Of a stretch of 43,868 nucleotides of DNA, positions 16,169 to 24,123 are shown piece after piece. Positions within the stretch are counted from its first letter, which is position 1, and the number at the start of each line of letters is the position of its first letter. The notes under the pieces are model-generated. The model did not search any database. It was not told where the DNA came from and saw only the letters and a list, made by a program, of their open reading frames with translations. Source of the stretch: DASVVT01 sp036386415 (GTDB lineage: Bacteria; Acidobacteriota; Blastocatellia; Pyrinomonadales; Pyrinomonadaceae); contig DASVVT010000057.1 of the NCBI GenBank assembly GCA_036386415.1, forward strand, positions 1 through 43,868, given 5' to 3'. The position numbers and the translations under genes were made by a program.

Positions 16169-18028
16169 ATGAAATTCGATCCGAGAACTGATACTCACTC
16201 AAACATGAATAGCAACCTGAAGATTAACTGGCGATGGGGAGTGATAGCAGCATTCGCGGTGGCGGTGCTGGCTCTCTATCCGCAGCTACATTTTTGGATC
16301 GTCAGTGGAAACTGGGAGAGCGGGGCGTATGCGCATGTGGAGGGCGTGGGCGACGAGGTGGCTTATTCCGCTTACGTCAATGCGCTGATTTATGGCAGAC
16401 CGCGCCTGAGCGACCCGTACACAGGGCACGATGAGCAGCCTGACCAGCCGCAGCCTGAATCGCTCTTCTCCATTCAATTCGTCCCGGCCTACATGATTGC
16501 GCTTCCCTGCCGCGCGCTCGGGCTAACGGCGTCAAGCGCTTTCGTCTTGCTGATGCCGGTCGCAGCTTTCGCCGCAGCGCTCGCGGTCTTCTGGCTCATA
16601 GCATCTGTGACGGGCGATAGCCGTCTGGCGGCAGTCGGTGTCATCGTCATCTTATGTCTGGGCACTCTCATCAGCGGGCACGGTCATGTGGTCAGCCTGT
16701 TCGGCTTCAAGCCGCTCTACAACTACCTGCCATTTTTACGTCGTTACCAACCGTCTGCGACGTTCCCGCTCTTCTTCCTGTTGTGTGCCCTGGTGTGGCG
16801 CGCGCTCGCGTGCGCGGGGAAGGGCGCAAGGCTGGTGTCGGCAGCGGCAGCCGGAATGAGCTTCGCGCTGCTGATCTTCTCATACTTCTACCTGTGGACA
16901 GCCGCCGCCGCCTGGCTCTTGTGTGTCGCGCTGTTGTGGGTGGTGCTCAGACCCGACGGCTGGCGAAGAGATATAAAACTGCTCTCCGTGGTTGGATCAT
17001 TAGCATTAACAGCCTTCGTGCCCTACGCGCTCATGCTCTCGCGCCGCGCGCAGACGATGGACGGTGTGCAGGCGCTCTCAGTCTCACACGCGCCAGACCT
17101 TTTCCGTCTGCCCGAACTGCTCGCGGCAGCCATCCTGTTCGCGGTCGCCTGCATGTCGCATCGAGGCTCGATCAGCCTGCGCGATAAACGTCTGCTTTTT
17201 TGCGCTTCATTCGCTTTGATGCCGTTTGCGGTCTTCAATCAGCAGGTTCTCACAGGACGCTCGCTACAGCCCATACACTACGAGGTGTTCATCGCTAACT
17301 ACTCTGCGCTGCTCGCTTTGGTGATGGTGACGGCGATCATCTGGAGAGGACGAGCAGCCAGTGTTGGGCGAATCTTTCCGAAGCGCGCCCTGGCGTGGAT
17401 CGCCATCGCCGCTTTCGAATGGGGAGCTTACGAAGCGCACGTCGCCGCGACCGGCAGCCTTGAGTTCAACACGCAACTGACTAACGCACAGCCTGTCGCG
17501 CAGCGCCTGATCGGGGCGGCTCAGGTGGACGCGCGCGTTGCTCATCGCTCGACGGTTCTTTCGACGGATCTGTTTGTTGCAGACTGCCTGCCGGAGACCG
17601 CTCCGCAGGCCGTGCTGTGGGCTCCGCACATGCTCGTCTTTTCAGGCGCGACGAATACAGAGGCGAAAGAGCGGCTCTTCCAGCAACTTTACTACACGGG
17701 CGTGAGGCCCGAGGAGATGGAGCGGTTTCTAAGGGACGGCAACTACTACGGCGTGGCGGTCGGACTGTTCGGCTTTGATCGCGTGATAGACGGGTTGTCA
17801 GAGAATCGAGCGCCGATTACCAGAGAAGAGATTGAAGCCGAGGCGAAACTTTATACTGAGTATATCGCCTCATTCAGCAGTGCGCGTGCGGCGCGTCCCG
17901 CGCTCTCCTATGTCATCACCCCTGCGGATGCTGAACCGGATTTGACGAACCTGGATCGCTGGTACGAGCGCGACCGTGGCGAGCGTACGGGCAACTTCAT
18001 GCTCTATCGAGTGAGATTGCGAGAGTAG
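16169..18028 (+). CDS. Multipass membrane protein, GT-C glycosyltransferase-like
   Basis: A 619-residue membrane protein with about ten hydrophobic helices between residues 22 and 430 and a soluble C-terminal region. A long first extracytoplasmic loop after helix 1 contains acidic motifs (VEGVGDEVAYSAYVNAL), the layout of GT-C glycosyltransferases that use polyprenyl-phosphate sugars. I see no diagnostic motif naming a subfamily. It is 6 bp upstream of a second membrane protein of similar style, so the two form an operon. ATG 16169 is used; ATG 16205 is an alternative. Confidence 0.6.
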   Translation: MKFDPRTDTHSNMNSNLKINWRWGVIAAFAVAVLALYPQLHFWIVSGNWESGAYAHVEGVGDEVAYSAYVNALIYGRPRLSDPYTGHDEQPDQPQPESLFSIQFVPAYMIALPCRALGLTASSAFVLLMPVAAFAAALAVFWLIASVTGDSRLAAVGVIVILCLGTLISGHGHVVSLFGFKPLYNYLPFLRRYQPSATFPLFFLLCALVWRALACAGKGARLVSAAAAGMSFALLIFSYFYLWTAAAAWLLCVALLWVVLRPDGWRRDIKLLSVVGSLALTAFVPYALMLSRRAQTMDGVQALSVSHAPDLFRLPELLAAAILFAVACMSHRGSISLRDKRLLFCASFALMPFAVFNQQVLTGRSLQPIHYEVFIANYSALLALVMVTAIIWRGRAASVGRIFPKRALAWIAIAAFEWGAYEAHVAATGSLEFNTQLTNAQPVAQRLIGAAQVDARVAHRSTVLSTDLFVADCLPETAPQAVLWAPHMLVFSGATNTEAKERLFQQLYYTGVRPEEMERFLRDGNYYGVAVGLFGFDRVIDGLSENRAPITREEIEAEAKLYTEYIASFSSARAARPALSYVITPADAEPDLTNLDRWYERDRGERTGNFMLYRVRLRE

Positions 18029-18034
18029 CTTTAA

Positions 18035-19594
18035 ATGAAAACAGTCACAGACACACCTTTCGATACATTTGACGAAGCGGCCTATGCTGGCAAAGAGGGA
18101 GGGCTCTTGAGCCTGCTTCTCTCTGCTCGTCGCCTGCTGGTCTTCGTGCTGCTGCTGATCCTCTTCATGGGCGGAGCGCGAAACGTCTTCGATCCTGATT
18201 TCTGGTGGCATCTGAAGACGGGGCAGCACATCGTTGACACAGGAACCATCCCGCACACAGACATCTTTTCAACCGTTTTTTTCGGGCGAGAATGGGTCAC
18301 ACACGAATGGCTCTCCGAAGCGATCATCTACCTGATTCACCGCTCGCTCGGGGTGGCCGGACTGGTCGTCACCTTTGCGCTGGTCGTCGTCGCCGCGCTG
18401 TGGCTGGCGTACAGACGTTGTGCGCAGCGCGTCGGCCATCCGGGCGTTGCGTGCTTCGCCCTGATTCTAGGCGCACTGGCTGCCGGATCGACCTGGGGTG
18501 CGCGGCCACAGATGTTCTCGTTTCTCTTCGCCTCGATCTACATCAGTGTGCTTGCGAATTATTATGCGGGCGAGCGGCGAGGGCGTGACATCTGGTGGCT
18601 TGTGCCTTTAATCATTCTCTGGGTGAACATGCACGCCGGGTTCGCTCTCGGTCTGGTGCTGATCGTGTTGACGATCATGGCGATGGCTCTGGATCACTGG
18701 CTGGTGGAAAGTGAGCCGAGCGCAAGCCTGTGGCCGCGCCTGCGCCCGCTCTGCTTTCTATTAGTTGCCTGTACGCTGGCCGTCTCGCTGAATCCGAGCG
18801 GGGCGCGTATATACCTCTACCCCTTCGAGACGCTCACCTCGCAGGCGATGATGAAGTACATACAGGAATGGTTCTCGCCAGATTTTCACAAGCTGATGTT
18901 TCTGCCGCTGGCCGTCCTCCTGCTGGCGACGTTTGCCGCCCTCGCGCTCTCGAAAAAGCGTGTGCGACCGGGCGAGCTATTGCTGCTTTCAGCGACCGCT
19001 TACGCATCTCTTCGATCCGCGCGCAACATCCCGTTCTTCGCGCTCGTCGCGATGCCGCTTCTGGCCGAACACTCCTGGAACTGGATCAACAGTCAGCCCT
19101 GGGGCAGGTGGCTGACGCTGCCTGAGAAGCGCGAGGAGGGCGCGAGTGTCGCATTGAAGATCGCGCTCAACGTGCTGCTCTTAATCGTCATCCCTGTCTC
19201 GCTCTGTGTCTTGAGGGTGACGAGCGTCGTCGCCTCGCAGGCCGACTCGGAGGCGGAGAATTTTCCCGTCGCGGCGGTCGAATTCGTACGAAAGAATCAG
19301 TTGCCGCAGCCCGTTTTCAATGAGTACGCCTGGGGCGGATACTTGATCTGGAAGCTCTACCCGGACTATCGCGTCTACATAGACGGACGCGCAGATGTTT
19401 ACGGCGACCGCTTCCTTGAGGAGTTTTTGAAGACACACGACGGCATCTCGAACTGGCGCGCGCCGCTGGATCGTTACGGAGTGCGCACCGTGATGATAGA
19501 GCCCGGCGCGGCGCTCGCCAGTCTGCTCAGAGAGGACGCAGGCTGGAACAAAGTTTTCGAGGATCAACAGGCCGTCATCTTCGTCAAGCGATGA
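18035..19594 (+). CDS. Multipass membrane protein, GT-C-like
   Basis: A 519-residue membrane protein with a cytosolic N-terminus of about 30 residues, first helix about 33-50, then the extracytoplasmic motif DPDFWWHLKTGQHI followed by WVTHEWLSE. This DPDxWWH motif marks a widespread group of GT-C-like membrane proteins in Acidobacteria, Chloroflexi and cyanobacteria. The end (YRVYIDGRADVYGDRFLEEF) is soluble and typical of the same group. Likely transfers a sugar at the cell envelope; the substrate is unknown. It shares CTTTAAATGAAA around its start with the gene before it. Confidence 0.65.
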   Translation: MKTVTDTPFDTFDEAAYAGKEGGLLSLLLSARRLLVFVLLLILFMGGARNVFDPDFWWHLKTGQHIVDTGTIPHTDIFSTVFFGREWVTHEWLSEAIIYLIHRSLGVAGLVVTFALVVVAALWLAYRRCAQRVGHPGVACFALILGALAAGSTWGARPQMFSFLFASIYISVLANYYAGERRGRDIWWLVPLIILWVNMHAGFALGLVLIVLTIMAMALDHWLVESEPSASLWPRLRPLCFLLVACTLAVSLNPSGARIYLYPFETLTSQAMMKYIQEWFSPDFHKLMFLPLAVLLLATFAALALSKKRVRPGELLLLSATAYASLRSARNIPFFALVAMPLLAEHSWNWINSQPWGRWLTLPEKREEGASVALKIALNVLLLIVIPVSLCVLRVTSVVASQADSEAENFPVAAVEFVRKNQLPQPVFNEYAWGGYLIWKLYPDYRVYIDGRADVYGDRFLEEFLKTHDGISNWRAPLDRYGVRTVMIEPGAALASLLREDAGWNKVFEDQQAVIFVKR

Positions 19595-19621
19595 AGTGCC
19601 TGAATGCAGTCACAAGGACGG

Positions 19622-19693
19622 GGACGATCCACGAAGCAACATGAAACAACACGAACGGAGGGGAGTCGTTTCGCGCTGATTCGTGGATCGTCC
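19622..19693. repeat. Inverted-repeat element F (GATCCACGAA type)
   Basis: Perfect 14-bp arms (GGACGATCCACGAA at 19622-19635, complement at 19680-19693). The interior carries CAACATGAAACAACACGAA-like words. Same flavour as elements J (30394) and R (40062). Confidence 0.8.
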
Positions 19694-19774
19694 TCGCTTT
19701 TGACTGCTACTTGGTATGAGTTGTGCTTAATCATGAAGTTTTGAGGTAAAATATGGCTGAGGGGTAATAGTCCG

Positions 19775-19969
19775 ATGAGGAATATTTTAGTCAGGAAAAG
19801 CTCATTACGTAATGCAGATGGCGATGTTGATCTAAAGGATAAATCTCCTGAACAGTTGCTTGGTATGATGTGGCAGCTCGCTCTTAACGCTTGGTCGTTT
19901 AAGGAAAATTTTGATGCTGAACCCAGACTTCAGAGAAATGTTATTGTGCTTAAAAGACGAAGAAGTTGA
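19775..19969 (+). CDS. Small partner protein of the nucleotidyltransferase
   Basis: A 64-residue protein with the pattern SPEQLLGMMWQLALNAWSF followed by EPRLQRNV and a basic tail. Short proteins of this style commonly sit just upstream of MNT-like nucleotidyltransferases in bacteria, as here, so it probably belongs to a two-gene module, possibly toxin-antitoxin-like. It overlaps the next gene by 56 bp. GAGGGG lies about 10 bp before the ATG. Both genes are more AT-rich than the surroundings, suggesting acquisition by transfer. Confidence 0.6.
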   Translation: MRNILVRKSSLRNADGDVDLKDKSPEQLLGMMWQLALNAWSFKENFDAEPRLQRNVIVLKRRRS

Positions 19970-20372
19970 CTTCATTATCGTAGGCGCTTATGCCCTTGCC
20001 GCACATGGATTCCCCAGAGCTACAGGTGATATTGATATTTGGGTCAGAAATAGCTTCGAGAATGCACAAAAGATAATGCGTGCCCTGATAAAATTTGGTG
20101 CGCCGATTTCCCACCTATCAGAAGCAGATTTTACTGCTCCCGACGTTATAGTTCAGCTTGGTGTTGAGCCATGTCGCATTGATCTCATGACAGGAATTGA
20201 TGGGGTCGGATTTAATGAAGCCTGGCAGAACAAAGTCTGCATTACTATTGATGATCTAGAAATAGATATTCTGTCGAGAGAAGATTTGCTAAGGAACAAG
20301 TTGGCTACAGGACGTGACAGGGATCAGGGCGATATAATCTGGCTAAAAAAGAATCAAAGCGGCGCATCCTGA
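19914..20372 (+). CDS. MNT-like nucleotidyltransferase-fold protein
   Basis: Small nucleotidyltransferase of the Pol-beta superfamily. VDFIIVGAYALAAHGFPR at 18-35 is the substrate strand-loop, and TGDIDIWV at 37-44 supplies the paired metal-binding aspartates Asp39 and Asp41. The end (SREDLLRNKLATGRDRDQGDI) is the conserved tail of AbiEii/DUF6036-type proteins. Such proteins often act as NMP-transferring toxins or antitoxins. ATG 19914 is preferred over TTG 19911, with AAGGA about 8 bp upstream. AT-rich relative to neighbours. Confidence 0.75.
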   Translation: MLNPDFREMLLCLKDEEVDFIIVGAYALAAHGFPRATGDIDIWVRNSFENAQKIMRALIKFGAPISHLSEADFTAPDVIVQLGVEPCRIDLMTGIDGVGFNEAWQNKVCITIDDLEIDILSREDLLRNKLATGRDRDQGDIIWLKKNQSGAS

Positions 20373-20433
20373 CAACTCATTCAACTCCCAGCCCGACCGC
20401 TCGATAGCACTCCTTTCATGCTCGTCTTTACAA

Positions 20434-20847
20434 ATGCCGGGCAGATGCTTCATGCTCTCGGGCATGGTTGATCCGGTTGGTGGGCAGCTTCCGCAGAGCG
20501 ACGTAGAAATGATGAAGTCCTCCCTGTTTAAGACATCGTTCTGCGGTGCTTCGTCATTGCTGTGCGGGCTCGTCATCGTCCTCGCCTTCGCCTGTGTGTA
20601 CGTCGTCTATCTGAATTTCGAGTTTATCGGCAGGCATCTGGATTACGGGTCGATGATGTTGCTGAGCCTTTTCGGGTTCTTCGGCTTCGTGCTCCTGATT
20701 TTCGTCATTTCTTTGACCGGATTGATTCTGGCAGTGCTGAGCTTTATCCTAAGAGAGAAGCGGCCTGTGCTTGCAGTGTTGGGTCTGGTGCTGAACGCAA
20801 GCGCTTTCTGTATGATGGTGGCAATCAGGTTTCTTTCAAGCGACTAA
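20434..20847 (+). CDS. Small membrane protein, unknown
   Basis: Three to four hydrophobic helices in 137 residues (about 37-57, 72-97, 98-107 and 112-132). No family recognised. The first 25 residues are doubtful; ATG 20509 (MMKSSLFK) would give a 112-residue protein with a better membrane-protein start. No clear Shine-Dalgarno was found for either. Confidence 0.45.
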   Translation: MPGRCFMLSGMVDPVGGQLPQSDVEMMKSSLFKTSFCGASSLLCGLVIVLAFACVYVVYLNFEFIGRHLDYGSMMLLSLFGFFGFVLLIFVISLTGLILAVLSFILREKRPVLAVLGLVLNASAFCMMVAIRFLSSD

Positions 20848-20968
20848 ATGTATATACGTCATTCGATGAGAAGCCGGTCGAAAGGGCACGCCGTTTGCGC
20901 CCCTTCGATACCCGTCCCTGTCAATCAGCTACGGCAGTTGACTATTATGTTCAAGAAAGGAAGGCATC

Positions 20969-21709
20969 ATGAAGAGTAAAGTCACTGAAATCGCGCCGGA
21001 CGTTTACCGGATTTCGACGTTTCACCCGGAGTATGGAATGCAGTTCAACCAGTTTCTCGTCAAAGATGACGAGCCGTTCATCATGCATACGGGGTTCCGA
21101 AAGATGTTCCCCCTCACGCTTGAAGCGGTCGCCTCTGTCATTGAGCCTGCGAGCCTGCGTTGGATAGGATTCAGCCACTTCGAGTCTGACGAGTGCGGGG
21201 CCTTGAACGAGTGGCTTAGGGTCGCGCCGCACGCGCAGGCTGTGTGCAGCTTTGTCGGCACGGTGGTGACCGTGGATGACTTCGCCGACAGGCCGTCGCG
21301 CGCCCTAAACGATGGAGAGGTGCTCGAAACGGGTCGTCGTCGCCTGCGTTTTCTCGCAACTCCTCACGTGCCGCACGGCTGGGATGCAGGTCTCTTCTTC
21401 GAGGAAACAGACCGGACGCTTCTCTGCTCAGACCTCTTCTTTCATCCGGGCGACCCGGAGCCATTCACGGAATCCGATGTCGTGGGACGCGCACAGCAGT
21501 CGATCATCGAGGGACTGTCAGCTCCGCTCGCGAAAGACATGCCGTACACACCTTACACGGACAGCACGCTGCAAAGGCTGGCCGAGCTGCAACCGCAAAC
21601 GCTCGCGTTGATGCACGGGTCTTCATTTCGGGGCGACTGTCACAGGGCAATTCAAGACCTCGCGGCGGTCATTAAAGAGACACTGGGCAAACCCGACGAG
21701 CGTTTCTAG
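20969..21709 (+). CDS. Metallo-beta-lactamase-fold protein, diiron ODP-like
   Basis: Metal-dependent protein of the flavodiiron/ODP branch of the metallo-beta-lactamase fold. The ligand pattern HFESDE at 70-75 supplies His70, Glu72 and Asp74, the HxExD signature of diiron rather than dizinc enzymes. His133 or His136, Asp155 (CSDLFF) and His216 (LMHGSSF) complete the site. There is no flavodoxin domain, so it resembles stand-alone oxygen-binding diiron proteins. It may sense or reduce O2 or NO; a role as an ordinary hydrolase is not excluded. AAAGGAAGG precedes the ATG. Confidence 0.75.
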   Translation: MKSKVTEIAPDVYRISTFHPEYGMQFNQFLVKDDEPFIMHTGFRKMFPLTLEAVASVIEPASLRWIGFSHFESDECGALNEWLRVAPHAQAVCSFVGTVVTVDDFADRPSRALNDGEVLETGRRRLRFLATPHVPHGWDAGLFFEETDRTLLCSDLFFHPGDPEPFTESDVVGRAQQSIIEGLSAPLAKDMPYTPYTDSTLQRLAELQPQTLALMHGSSFRGDCHRAIQDLAAVIKETLGKPDERF

Positions 21710-21744
21710 CGTGGCGGCTATCTTCGAGGATGAGGTCTCGCACG

Positions 21745-22281
21745 ATGCCGCGTTTCATCGCGTTTCTGAGAGCTATCAACGTGGGCGGTCACACCGTCAA
21801 GATGGATCGCCTGCGCCAGCTCTTCGAATCGCTCGGCTTCACGAAGGTGGAGACTTTTATCGCGAGCGGTAACGTCGTGTTTGAGGCGCGGTCTGCAAAC
21901 GCTCAAAATCTCGAAAGGAAGATCGAGAAGAGACTGCTGGAAGCGCTCGGCTATGAAGTTGCCACGTTTATCAGGACAGATGCGGAATTGGCAGCCATCG
22001 CGAGCTACGTGCCTTTCCGGCAATCGGAGCTTGACGGGGCGGTGGCGCTCAACATCGGATTCCTGGCCTACCCGCTCGACGATCAGTCAAAGCAGAAGCT
22101 GATGACCTTGAGAACGGACATTGACGACTTCCATGTTCACGAACGTGAGATTTACTGGTTGTGTCGCAGGAAGCAGAGCGACTCCACCATCTCAAATAAT
22201 GTTCTTCAGAAGGCTCTCGGCAGGCCATCAACATTTCGTGGAGTAAACACGATCAGAAAGATGGCCGCCAAATATTCTTGA
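21745..22281 (+). CDS. DUF1697 family protein
   Basis: A 178-residue cytoplasmic protein with the DUF1697 opening RFIAFLRAINVGGHTVKMDRL, then ASGNVVFEA near 40 and the closing block STISNNVLQKALGRPSTFRGVNTIRKM. No reaction is known for the family. ATG 21745 is preferred because GAGG lies 8-11 bp upstream; ATG 21730 would add five residues. Confidence 0.8.
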   Translation: MPRFIAFLRAINVGGHTVKMDRLRQLFESLGFTKVETFIASGNVVFEARSANAQNLERKIEKRLLEALGYEVATFIRTDAELAAIASYVPFRQSELDGAVALNIGFLAYPLDDQSKQKLMTLRTDIDDFHVHEREIYWLCRRKQSDSTISNNVLQKALGRPSTFRGVNTIRKMAAKYS

Positions 22282-22378
22282 ATGATGAACGCGGAATGCG
22301 GAATGCGGAATGAAAACCAAAGACAAAGCCTTCAGGTTCTTCTTTTGATTCCGCATTCCGCATTCCGCGTTCATCATT
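22281..22378. repeat. Heptad inverted-repeat element G, perfect 31-bp arms
   Basis: Arms 22281-22311 and 22348-22378 are exact inverse complements, built on GGAATGC heptads followed outward by a GTTCATCATT end. The loop is 36 nt. It begins at the last base of the DUF1697 stop codon and could serve as its terminator. Confidence 0.9.
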
Positions 22379-22678
22379 TCTTCCCCGTCGCTCACAGGTA
22401 AATCCCACCCTGCTTCCTGTCAACCCCGGGCGACAACCGCCTAAGTCGTCAGATTCAAACAACTTCTTTTCAAGGGGGCGCACGCTCTCTCCTCTTGAAG
22501 CGGCGGCGCTGTCAACGCGTGGCGACAAGGGCGGAGCGCCATCATTCTTCTAATCCCCGTAAACACTGGCTTTGATGCTCTCGACGGATTGCGGCACGAG
22601 TCTTGTAATGAGCAGTGTCGTCCGAGAGGCGATGAATGCGTCGCACACCCCGATAGAGGAGGCGAGAAGAAGTAACTA
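22379..22678. other. Intergenic stretch, 300 bp
   Basis: Between element G and the first gene of the pilus region. I see no gene and no clear promoter. The stretch 22657-22676 has GAGGAGG and GAAGAAG purine runs that can act as the ribosome-binding site of the next gene. The pilus promoter may lie here or before 23065. Confidence 0.35.
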
Positions 22679-22963
22679 ATGAGAACAGTCACTAACAAAA
22701 TGCTCGTATCGCTCGTCGGTGTGGCGCTCGCGGCACCGTTCTTTGTAATCGCTGTGATCGTTGGAGCGCGCGTCGTGTCGCTGGCCGAGAGTGCGCAAGA
22801 TGATCTCTTGCTCATCGGGCTCGCTGCGGGCGGCGCGGTGATGAGCATAATCAACGGCTTCGGTCGACGCACGGGTCAAATGGAGCAGGCCACACAGAGT
22901 CGCGTCCCACCTAAAGAGGATGCGGCGTCGCATGGGACTTCCATGATCAACCTCGGCTATTGA
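22679..22963 (+). CDS. Small membrane protein upstream of the pilins
   Basis: A 94-residue protein with two hydrophobic segments (about 9-32 and 42-58) and a polar tail. No family recognised. It lies 102 bp before the first Flp pilin, so it may belong to the pilus locus, though nothing in its sequence shows this. Purine-rich sequence precedes the ATG. Confidence 0.5.
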   Translation: MRTVTNKMLVSLVGVALAAPFFVIAVIVGARVVSLAESAQDDLLLIGLAAGGAVMSIINGFGRRTGQMEQATQSRVPPKEDAASHGTSMINLGY

Positions 22964-23064
22964 AGCAACTGTCTGAACTCGTCACGCCTGCGGGGCAAGC
23001 GGCGGGAATGGTTCGGGCGTCACAACACAACCCTTAAACCCAACTCTAAAGGAGCAAAAACAAG

Positions 23065-23220
23065 ATGATTAAGAATTTCCTTCGCGATGAGACCGGTCTG
23101 GAACTTTCCGAGTACGCAGTTGCCGCAGCCTTGATTGCGCTCGCAGTCGTCGGCGTCTTTTCGACCCTTGGAAAGAACATCAACACCGTCATCAGCAATC
23201 TGGCGACCAACATCAAATAA
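23065..23220 (+). CDS. flp: Flp-type pilin 1
   Basis: A 51-residue class IVb pilin subunit, secreted and assembled into the Tad pilus. The short leader ends at Gly11 with cleavage predicted before LELSEYA; the mature protein has Glu at position 5 and Tyr at 6, the required Flp motif. A hydrophobic helix follows (AVAAALIALAVVGVFSTLG). The Shine-Dalgarno AAAGGAG is well placed before ATG 23065. Sixty percent or more of its residues are shared with pilin 2, pointing to tandem duplication. Confidence 0.92.
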   Translation: MIKNFLRDETGLELSEYAVAAALIALAVVGVFSTLGKNINTVISNLATNIK

Positions 23221-23340
23221 GCCTAGAAGAGAGAGCACGTGTCGCGAACACAGGCAGGCGCGCTCCGCAGGGGTCACAAGGACAGACCAACGAAGAGCGC
23301 GCCTCCCACTCCTCTCAGCTCACGAAAGAGCACGGACGAG

Positions 23341-23505
23341 ATGATGATGATGATGAAGAGATTCCTTCAAGACGAAACCGGACTGGAACTGTCCGAGTAT
23401 GCAGTCGCCGCCGCGTTAGTGACGCTGGCGGTCGTTGCCGTCTTCGGTACTCTCGGCACCAATATCAATAACGTTATCAGCAACCTGGCGAGCTTCATTA
23501 AGTAA
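23341..23505 (+). CDS. flp: Flp-type pilin 2
   Basis: Second class IVb pilin, with the same processing motif G/LELSEYA and helix AVAAALVTLAVVAVFGTLG. Five consecutive ATG codons (23341-23355) begin the gene, so the leader length is ambiguous by up to four residues; GGACGAG just upstream best suits the second or third ATG. A longer frame opening at 23239 is rejected because its first 34 residues are unlike a pilin leader. Confidence 0.9.
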   Translation: MMMMMKRFLQDETGLELSEYAVAAALVTLAVVAVFGTLGTNINNVISNLASFIK

Positions 23506-23541
23506 TCATCCTTTCATAAGGGCGGCAGAGGCAGACAAGAG

Positions 23542-24066
23542 ATGTCCGGTTCCCTGATCATCATCGCAGCCTTTTTAATCCCGCTGGCGTTCATCATCAC
23601 TTATTACGATGTGCGCTATCGGCGGATCCCGAATCCGTTTGTCCTGGCGACATTAACGGTCGGAATTTTTACCAACGCGATCTGCGGCGGTCTCGCGGGC
23701 GCGCTCGCCAGTCTTGGCGGCTGCGCGCTCGCTTTTTTTCTGATGTTCACCCTGCACGTCTTCGGCGCGATGGGCGCGGGCGATGTCAAGCTGTTTGCCG
23801 CCATCGGCTCGGTGACGGGCGCATCCCTGGTGTTGCCGACGTTCTTCGTCGTCGTCCTGACGGGAGGCTTGCTCGCCCTGGTTTCAATGGTGCGGGCGGG
23901 CGCTGTGCGTTCGACGATGCATAACGTGCTGCTACTTCTGGTCGGTCTCATGCCCGGCTGGAAGATGCCGCGCTTCAGTGTCCCAACAGACAGGCGCTAC
24001 ACGATCCCCTACGGGGTTGCCATCACCTTCGGCAGCCTCATCTCGCTGGCACTCTTCCGCGCTTAA
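23542..24066 (+). CDS. cpaA: Prepilin peptidase (CpaA/TadV)
   Basis: Membrane aspartic protease that trims Flp pilins and TadE-type pseudopilins at the inner membrane. Catalytic aspartates are Asp23 in TYYDVRYRRIPN and Asp81 in GAMGAGDVKLF (the GxGD motif). 174 residues with six hydrophobic helices match stand-alone A24 peptidases lacking the N-methylation domain. It directly follows the two pilin genes. Confidence 0.92.
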   Translation: MSGSLIIIAAFLIPLAFIITYYDVRYRRIPNPFVLATLTVGIFTNAICGGLAGALASLGGCALAFFLMFTLHVFGAMGAGDVKLFAAIGSVTGASLVLPTFFVVVLTGGLLALVSMVRAGAVRSTMHNVLLLLVGLMPGWKMPRFSVPTDRRYTIPYGVAITFGSLISLALFRA

Positions 24067-24123
24067 AAGCCTGAGGGGGCGCGCTAGGGAAGAGTTCCAG
24101 AGTCCGGAACGGAGAAAAGAGTC

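Noticed and set aside
22379..23064. Cyclic-di-GMP riboswitch before the pilin genes
   Set aside because: Such riboswitches often precede pilus genes, but the conserved core and its paired helices were not found here.
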